Shown here: in pieces, positions 55,343 to 64,000 of the stretch
How positions within the stretch are numbered: position 1 is the stretch's first letter
Layout of the letters: every line of letters begins with the position of its first letter
Notes under the pieces: generated by a model
Told to the model about the DNA's origin: nothing
The model's input: the letters and a program-made list of their open reading frames with translations, nothing else
Database searches by the model: none
NCBI RefSeq assembly: GCF_029227915.1
Contig: NC_079882.1
Location: 26,045,001-26,109,000 of the forward strand
Source of the DNA: Hydractinia symbiolongicarpus
Taxonomy: Eukaryota; Cnidaria; Hydrozoa; Anthoathecata; Hydractiniidae
Length of the DNA stretch: 64,000 nucleotides
Reading direction: 5' to 3'
Made by a program: the position numbers and the translations under genes

Positions 55343-58300
55343 CAAAATCACATATTTCTTTCGCCTTATTTTTACAAACGTTGCATTTACACTCCTTGCA
55401 ACTTTTTCGCTCTCCGTCAATCTGCAATTTGATTGCTTTGGAGAGGGAGACTGGAAGCGCCTTCTGCCATCTTGATTGTTTTGATACAAAGGCTTTTAGC
55501 GCGAACACTCCACCACGCGTCTGTTTGACCAGCGGCAGGTAATCATCCGGGGGAGGGAAACGGATAGAATTGAAGCTTTCGCCTTTCGCGAGTCGTGCGT
55601 GATATCGCATTCCAAAACTATCCTTGCCAATTACATCTAGAACGAAATATTTTCTCACACATCAGATTAATTGCACGAGATTAAAATCAAATAAACAAAC
55701 AAACAAATAAACAAACAAAATATTCCTACTGCGTTTGAACTTGTAATTGTTGACAGCGTTCAGCACAATACTTCGTGTGTTTAAAATCGCGTAGACGTCA
55801 ATCATTTGTTGCAGCGAGTTAGTGTAACTCGCATCGTCATCAAAGATAAAAAATAATCGAATGCTTCGAGATACTTCAAGTAAGCCGGCGAATTTCAAAG
55901 CATCAAAACCAAGTCTAATTGAAATGGTAAATTATTACTAATGAAATTAGTACGCTTAAGACACGATGTTGTGTTGTATATAAAATAAAGTTAAAAAAAA
56001 CCCTTAAAATTGACAATATGAGGAATTTGGTACATATTTTTGCGCTCTAACTTATTAACAAACATTTTTATTTCTTTCTACTGTTTATGTTAAACACTAA
56101 CCTTTGTGCAGTCTCGTTTCCATCAAATTTCAAATAATCCAAAGCTTGTATTGCACTGTCAGCACTCATGAACACATTCCCGCCACCAGTTTGAAGGTGA
56201 GGCTGTTGCCTCATTCTGGATCCTCCATAACCAACAATATTATACTCCACCTGATTCGTTCTTCCCAGCTCTATTTTTAGGAGTCGCAAGACTCGCTTAA
56301 TACTGTCTCTTGCGTTTTTCATCTTTGGTGTGAGTTTGATTAACAAAGTTATTACAACCTTGGAACGAGGTGTTTTGTTAAAACGCATTTTAATTGGTTT
56401 CTCTTTGCACACTTCTAAAAAAAGGAAGGCAGGCTTTTCTTTCAACTCTCAATAGCCTTAGTCAAGTACCTACTGGAGAGAGTCAAGTTTAACACCTTCT
56501 TGTGGTGGATACTAGGCTTTGCTACACTCGTTAAATTGATCCCGGTTTTTTTTGTAGCAACAATTACGTGGTTCAAAGTGCAATATGCAAATAATTTTTA
56601 ACAAGTTGTTTATAAAAGCGAATTTTCTTTGAATCCGTAGGACGCGAAATTTTTTTTGCTTACATAAACTATTAATCAAAATTATGTACCATGCAAGTAG
56701 CAGCTAATATTAAAGCTATGTCAACAGAAAGAAAAAGGCGCGAAATTGAAACAAAACAAGAAATATAAAACAAAAGACAAGTAAAAAGTCATAAACATTC
56801 AATCGCTTGATAGGATGGTGCGTTGTATCACTTGTATTTGTTATGCTCAAATGCGCACAAAAATAAATATGTGAATGCACAAGAAATGAAAATCTTCTCC
56901 TTTTGCTGCTTTAGCGCTCCATAACGAATACTATTTCAGATTAATTTGCGCTCAATATGTGCGCCGTTTCGGAAACAACTCGTAATCTTTTATTACAACA
57001 GAAATATAAGCATTGTTCTTTAAAAACTGCAAGTCTCTAAAATCTACACCCAGCATGGTATATCCCAAAAAACAAAGTAACTATACAACTAAAAAACAAC
57101 TTACCACACTGTGGAGGAACAGACACAATCTCTCCCTCCATCTTCAAACTGCTGGATAACGCTGATACTGCGGGACATGTCTTTTCAACTGAACAAACCG
57201 TCATAAAAGCTGATGAACGCATTGATATATCCGTGCTAAAGACAATTGTTAATCGTTATGTTTACAAAATCACAGAGAATTCATTTTCATACGGAGCGAC
57301 CAATTTTGACCGCGTAAAACCACGTAAAATCTCCGCCAGCAAAAACTCCTTCATTAATCAGTTCACAACGCGAAGAAAACGAGTACAATGGAAAACAAGA
57401 CAACTCACAATAATTGCTTTGACGTGATGCTGTTCATTAACTTGGTACATTTTTCCAGTTTTTCTTCTCTTTTTAAATCTTCACTTTCATCTCCAAATAC
57501 TTCTTCAGCATTCTCTATAACACACTCGCTACGACCAGTCGTCAGCTGGTAAGCATTTAGGAAATCCAACAGATTGAGAGCAAGCTTACCATCTGGCATT
57601 CTCAAATCATCAGATGCTTCAACATTGTTTGTACCAAGTAAACCTAGAAATAATTTGTATGAAATAGCAGTTTATGGTTGTTTCGAAGTGACTGAATTTC
57701 TCACTGACTTCTTCAAATTCCCATCCCAATTCTCCCGGATTAACTCTCCCCCAACTGGTTTCCCTTTAATGACCGATTCACACGTCAAAAATGAGACCTT
57801 TCCCGAATTATGTCAAACTCGATTAAAGAGGTTATAATAAAAATGATTCTTATCCAAGGTTCCTTAGCAAAAGGTAGAACAAATTACCTACTTTCGTATA
57901 TATTTCTGTTCGTTAAGTGCCCCAATTGCGAACTAAAAGTTACGGTCAAACCCTTCATATAGCAGAGCCTACTAAGAATAGCCTCGTTTTCAAATTAATT
58001 ATTTTATTCAAATCTAAATAAAATCCAACCAGAATATTATATTGCTCTAAAAGATTCAGTTTTGTTATGATAATCTGATATTTTATCCTTAGAGCATAGA
58101 ACCATTATAAAATTTTGGATGACGTCATAATTAATAAAATTTATGAAATTCGGGAAAGGTGTATTACCGAGATTTTCAAATTCTGTTAACGTAGCTATAC
58201 ATAATGACGTATGACAAAATACCTTGGCTAAGAAAATATGACATACCTAGAGTTTTATTGTGATGATGTCCAGATACAGTGACGTTGCAATTAAACACAT

Positions 58301-61300
58301 CAAGTCTGCAGTAAATAAGTAATCCAAACTCATTGTCAATCTTGACCATGTTCGGTAATTTAGACACAGTAGTGTGTTTCATTTGTACTGGCAATTCTTG
58401 TGCGTTCACGAGCTTGTTGTGAGGAGGACGTTTAAGGTACACATGAACCTACGTGAAGAGAAAGAAGTTATTTTTTAAAGAGAAGTTTCTCTTTGGATAT
58501 GTTTCCAGTTTTTCTTCCAATATAATAAACAATATAAAATGTCAATCGCTTGTTTTTGAATAGTGGTCTTTCCTTTCCAATAGACCACTACCAAAACAGT
58601 TTTAACAAATAAGCCCCCGGGGTCTATTCAGTTTAGTAAGATCGAGAAAAAAACAGGATCACATTTATTTTTAAAACGAAAGATACCTTATTCTTGTTAT
58701 ATCTTTCAATAATAACTTTTCCATCGTCCAGTTCAACAACCAAATCTCCACCTTTCAGATAAATTGTAAATTTCTTCCACATAAAGTCACGTGTTAAAAG
58801 ATATTTACAGTTTCGCAGTTTGTGGTGTAAATTTTTCGGAAGGAAAATTGCTTTTCCATCATACGTAACTAAGCTATCATGAAAGATATAAGCTGTCCCT
58901 AAAAGAATATAGAAAGCAAATATATAATATTGAAGTTAATAAGAACACAGTTTTTTTAATATTTTCAGTTGAGCCTGGATGTACTTGTTTTTTATATTTT
59001 TCTAGTCTTGAATGTTATTTTTGTTCTTTTGAAAAAGGCGCGAAATTAGATATTTCAACAAAATAGAGGAAATATTTATGGTTAGATGAATATTACAGAG
59101 GATTGGAAGAAAATGGGATGGCGCTGAAGTTGCCTGTTGTAAAAAACATTGTAAAAAAGGAAAAAAAAACTTTAAATAATTATAAACTTATATTATGTTG
59201 TTCGTTCGGTACGTTCTAAGAATGTTCCTAATTTATTGGCAAAATCTCAGCCACAATGTTCTAACAAAGTATAGCTACTTATAAATGTGTATGTATTTTA
59301 CGGAACAACTTACTGGAGATAGGCTGCAAAATGTATTTCGGCTCTTTATATTGCAGTCCTAAAAATTTAATTATCGGCTTCTCAAAGCCAGTCGAAGGTG
59401 AGATTTTAATGGCTTTGTTGACTTGCAACGCAATCTTCTTGATATGGTCTTGGTATTTTAGGAGCGCTTGTTCCACAATGTCATCAGGTCTCTGGTCTGC
59501 ATAATACTGAAACATTTGGTCACCAGTGAAAAAATCGTTGGTTTGCTTCTTGCTTATACCTTTTAATTGATCGAACAACTGCAATGATGTTTGTTTTGCG
59601 TATTTGTCGTGCAGTGGTTTCAGAAAGTCGTAATTTGTTATCGCTTCGAATTGCTGAATTATCAGATTCAACCGTTTGTTGTAACTTTCCTAAAAAAATA
59701 AAATGCTTGATAAAATGAATATTATATATTCATTTTTAAACGTATCCTAAAAAAACAAAAGAAAATGCACGTACGACTATCTTCATTACATTTCTCTGCA
59801 ACTTAGCTTGCTCCTTCAGGACTTCATTTAACTTCGGCATCTTCCATGATAATGTAGGGATATTATTTTCTTTTGTGTAGACTTTGCTCGTATTTGTCTT
59901 GATGTCACAGACAGTTTTATCAATTGCAGTAGCAAGAATCTGAATTTGTGGATATATCGCCTTCGCTATGATCTGTTCTAAACTTGATTGAGTATGTCTA
60001 ATTGTCTTTCTCAAATCTTTCAAACGAGTATCATTTTTATCAAACCCAAAAGAATTTCCAATCCTTTTAAATCTGTCATTATTCAATAACAGCGACACGT
60101 TTCTCTTAAGATCCTTGATGAATTTGAGTTGAACACCATTGTACTTGTTTCTTAAAGTTTTTGTTTGTTTGGATAACAGAGCAAATCTTTGCTTCAATTT
60201 ACCTTGACCTGTTACACCCAGTGCTTTGATGTTATCATTGACTGTTTTGTCATATTTTTCCACGTGTTTCAGAATCGTATCGAGCAATTGGGAAGTAACT
60301 TTTTTATAAGATGTACGGATTTTAACAGCCAGTTCTTTCGGTAAACTTTTATGTTTTTCTAGCATGTTTTTAACATCAGCATACAGCCGTCGAAGTTTTT
60401 TTTCCACTAGATATAAATTAGATAACATTTCTTGCTTATTTTTCAAAATATTATCCCCTAACATTTTGAGCAGGATTTTAGGCAAAGACTTCAGATATCC
60501 CTTAGGGTCTATCACGAATTTAAAACCAGATAGGGGCGTTTTGACGTCATCAATTCCTTTTAATATCATCCGTGACGTGTTTTGCGCATGCGTGTTGATA
60601 ATTCTTACTGTGGAAGTGATATAATTTCGAGCAAGTGTGTTTATCCGTTTGATTGAAACACGCGGTAAAGCATTCTTCAGTTGTTTTGTCACATATTTTT
60701 TCACGATCATTTTCATGTCTAAATCATCCAGACTGATCGATCTTTTTATGACACGTTTTATTCGCCTAAACACTGTGAGGTCTCTCACAGCAGTTGAAAA
60801 TCTGGACCCCATGTGAAACACTAACTTTTGTAAAGTGTTTACTGGTCTTTCTTTGGCAAATATCTTGGTTCCTTTTAAAATCTGTGTGGCCTAAAAGTAA
60901 AAGAGATATTTGTTTGAATTAACAATAAAAATAAATACAAAAATGCTTTGGATACATGTATTTTTCTAGAGATCAACGGCTCTAGTACTGGCAGTTTCTT
61001 ATATTTTGCCAATTTTAGTTCATTTCTCATTTAGTTTTGTAAACTCGGACATATGTCAAATAAAACTGACATCGACTTGTACGTTATTATAGGGTATGTA
61101 AAAAGAGTTCACGAAAAGATTGTCATGAAAAATTAGTTTCTTAATTTTTTGAAGCCTTAAAATTCCAGCAATAACAGTTTTTGTTTTTTAATCTCCAGCT
61201 TTAGTTTTTTACTAACGTTTTTTTTTTTAATTTAAAAATACGTTTATATCATTTTATTATATCATTTGCTCAGTGTTACATTATTCAGGGTTTATCATTT

Positions 61301-64000
61301 CTTAGACATGGGATAGGAAATTGGTTTTGTTTTGAATTTCCACACCAAGCATCCTTTAGAAAAAAGTTTTTAAACTAATTTTAAAATCCCAAAATCCAAA
61401 ATCTGATTTACGAACCATTTGAAGATAAGTCGATGCTTCTTTCCTGTTCTCCGCATACATCTTTCTGGTTATTTTTCGAACTTTCTCAAGAACTTTGCCC
61501 AAGAAAAACTTGTCCTTGTTAGTTTTTTGAACATCGTCGAAAAAGTTGATGACGTCACATTGCGAAGAATTCAAATATTGCTTTAGCATCGTGTCCAACT
61601 CATCGTTCACAGAGTCCGGCGTGGCTTGTTGTTGTATTAAAAAGATTTGCGTACATCTGTCCTTAGATCCTGACAAAAACGACTGCTTATTCTTTACCAT
61701 TCTTCTTTTTTGAGCTAACAAAAATAGTCCATCTATTCCTGGTGTTAAAACTTCTAACATGAACGACAAAAATTGATTTTTGCCTTGCTGTGCTTGCTTC
61801 ACGTAGTCGCTCATCAACTGGAAACCTCTTTCAAAAAGTTTTTCCTGCATGTCGAGTTGGTACAAATACATGTGGTAACTCGAGTTGTAAATATGAAACA
61901 TTTTTGAAGTTACTGCGATAAAGTTAGGTATGGATTGATAAACAAGATCATCGATAGATTTCCCGTCATGCTTTATCTTTCCAATGTCTTCCAACAGAGT
62001 TTTGAAGTTGTGTTGCAGCGCGGAAATTGTGAGGTTTTGAAAGTTTGCTACGTCAATGTTTCTGTAACTTTCGATGACACTATTGATGTCGGAATAATTT
62101 AAAGATTTGATGTAATTGAAAACATTATTTACTGTTGCAACCATCGAATAGTTCCCTGTAAACTTTAAAATCTCCTCAAACGCGCGAATTTCCAATCCAT
62201 CAAATAATTTCGAGACTTGCTCCATGTTGTCTCGGTTAACCAACTTATTTTGCCATATTGATTGATAGATCTTGTAGTATTGTATCTTTCCATTTTTCAC
62301 AAACTTTTCAGCGAAGGCATTTCTTTCCGACTGAGAAAATTGTCCGAAGAGTCTGATCAAAAACAGCATGTATTCATTGTGTTTTTTCCATGTTCTAAAA
62401 AACAATAATAAAATCCTTAATTCATCTCAACTGTATCATTACAGAAAGCAAATACAGAATAAACACAAAATATTTTAGTATACAGTGAAACTTCCTTTAG
62501 CGGAAATTGTTGAGATCTAGGAAAGTGTGCGCTATAAAGAAGTGTCCTCTATATAGAAGTTCGTTCAAAATAGACTTACATTGATTCAAATAACTACTCA
62601 TTGAAACCTATGTTGAAACTGACCGCAGTGTGTTTCAAAAGAATAGTTTGGGTGAAAGAAAGAAACTATAGAGAATACATCTTTCAAGGTAGATATTTCC
62701 AAAGTACTTATTGTTGCGATTTGCAAAAGAAATGCTACTTTAAAGCGCGGAAAATGAAGAAATAAGACCAATTTCAGGATAAACATGTGAAAAATAAGAA
62801 CATCTTAGGCTGAAACCAAATTTCAGGGATCTATTAAAAAAAGCAATCAAAAATAAAGAAGATGTGCTTTACCTTGCATACAGAGTTCCAGCTGTCCCAT
62901 TGTGTATTTGATATCGTGAAGCAATGTTTTTTAGATAACCAATCAAATCTGTCTGCACAAATGCCATCATTTCATGTGGTAGCGATTTCATTGCATCATC
63001 ATGCATATTCGAAAAAACTTTCAGGAACTCGTCTGTTGCATTTCGTTTTAATTCTTCTGGTGCTATCTTTGTAATATGTGATCGAACGTTCTTAGATAGA
63101 TATTCAAATCGTCCATACCAATTTTTAGGAAGAGTGAGTTTAAGTTGTGCAACCAGGGAATCAAAATACAATAACGTTATTTTCTTGATCTCATCTGCTA
63201 TATCTGTTTTTTGAAGAGATAGTTCGACAAATTTTGTAAATAGGCGTTCCACAGTCCTGGCATATTTGTACTCTCCTCCAACGTGCTGTTTTGATGCTTT
63301 TAAGACGAGTTTATACATGAGTAAGATGCTGTCTTGAAGTGAATTGTTTTCAGAAAGAACGTTTCTTAACTCACCTGTAAAGTCAGACATGTTGGAATTT
63401 AAAAGACTTAAAAGTTTAAAAATAACTTCATTCCCTGGTTCTTCTTTAATTCGCAAAACAATTTTTTTTAAAATTGCAGGTACAAAGTTTCTTTCAAACA
63501 GAGCTGGAATTCCATTTACAGAATCTTCATGCAACAACATCGTTTCCAACATGGCGATACCGGTGTCAGAAACTTGATGACGCTCTTTTAAAAGTTTTAA
63601 CAACGCTGTAAATAATTCTTTTATTTTTCTAGTTTTAAGGAATTCTTTAAAAGGTTTTGTTCTTGCTGGACCCAAACGACCTCTGGTGGTAATAAGTGTT
63701 GCTAACGTTTGAAAGTAATCAGGAATCGACTTTGAATTAAGCAGTTGTTGGATATGTCTCTGATGAGAACCAGTCACTCGATACGTTTGTAAAGCGAATC
63801 TACTCAAGCGTGTTATGAAATTGACATAATTAAAATCTTCAAAAAACAATTTAAAAGCACGTTCCACAGAGACAGGAAACCTACTTCGTGCTAGGATGCT
63901 TTTTGAAACAACAGTAAGGTAATCAATTTCAAATATTTTATCGATTTTGCCTTGATTAATTTTCGCTTGAAGGTCTTTAATGTTATCGAGCGGAGACTTT
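55343..64000 (-). CDS. Large lipid transfer protein (apolipophorin/vitellogenin-like), C-terminal two-thirds
   Basis: Eleven in-phase exons, minus strand: 64000 (open)-62873, 62394-61416, 60890-59775, 59689-59314, 58898-58687, 58448-58247, 57643-57409, 57235-57105, 56414-56102, 55914-55730, 55636-55343; about 1,720 residues. The first four exons encode long charged helices. A von Willebrand D domain follows (TAYIFHDSLVTYDGKAIFLP, LRNCKYLLTRDF, CRLDVFNCNVTVSGHHHNKT, GLLGTNNVEASDDLRMPDGK), then a short Cys-containing segment (VCSVEKTC, VPPQC). After that comes a vWA-like alpha/beta region (KVVITLLIKLTPK, VEYNIVGYGG, IRLFFIFDDDAS) and a Cys-rich end (CKECKCNVCKNK). This order fits secreted circulating lipid carriers of the apolipophorin/apoB/vitellogenin family. 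The N-terminal lipovitellin domain lies beyond the window. The last exon ends at a strong GTGAGT, so a further exon is likely; 53403-53360 would add DLKGLGFFAVCAEC and a stop. Confidence 0.78.

Noticed and set aside
61356-61415. C-terminal extension past the donor in the lipid-transfer gene
   Set aside because: The reading frame passes an intron donor at 61415-61414 and the next exon (60890) joins in phase with conserved-looking sequence.

Overview
This window is AT-rich animal nuclear DNA. It has spliced genes with GT-AG introns and long intergenic stretches packed with small transposon relics. The gene set (WDR55, RPL9, GATM, DRAM, SLC6, large lipid transfer protein), the CR1-like LINE and the very AT-rich introns suggest an early-branching metazoan, most likely a cnidarian and perhaps a hydrozoan. 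That placement is inference: no single sequence here proves it.

Layout. 1-3513 (minus): the 5' part of a secreted or receptor-like glycoprotein with a signal-peptide exon. 5793-12023 (plus): an SLC6 neutral amino acid transporter (B0AT branch), ending tail-to-tail with WDR55 (12295-14806, minus). 14807-20159 is mostly intergenic, with one possible 44-residue ORF and one uninterrupted copy of a MITE. 20160-22800 (plus) holds internal exons of a charged protein with ETEY motifs, tentatively MDM1-like. 25029-36682 (plus) is RPL9, whose first intron is 10.4 kb and holds two nested transposon systems: (a) a MITE split by a 1,972-bp TIR element carrying a decayed DDE integrase-core gene, and (b) a 5.1-kb hAT-like TIR element containing an intact CR1-like LINE. 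36683-43827 is intergenic, with a pogo-type MITE, a perfect 54-bp-arm palindrome and a tRNA-derived SINE. 43828-47299 (plus) is a complete seven-exon GATM. 50000-51995 (minus) is a two-exon DRAM family gene. A roughly 225-bp (TA)n tract follows. 55343-64000 (minus) is the 3' two-thirds or so of a large lipid transfer protein with a von Willebrand D domain.

The cellular genes show no shared pathway; they are ordinary neighbours. The most interesting material is the mobile DNA. The integrase element has matching TIRs, arrays of 21-bp-spaced inverted subterminal repeats, a probable 5-6 bp target duplication, and a pre-insertion (empty-site) homologue about 8 kb away in the same window. A 98-bp mini-Helitron candidate and several families of 'CAACCTCGTCCCCAGGG'-ended foldback repeats are also present.

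Exon boundaries were worked out by hand from GT/AG sites and phase continuity. All identifications rest on remembered family signatures; no database search was run.
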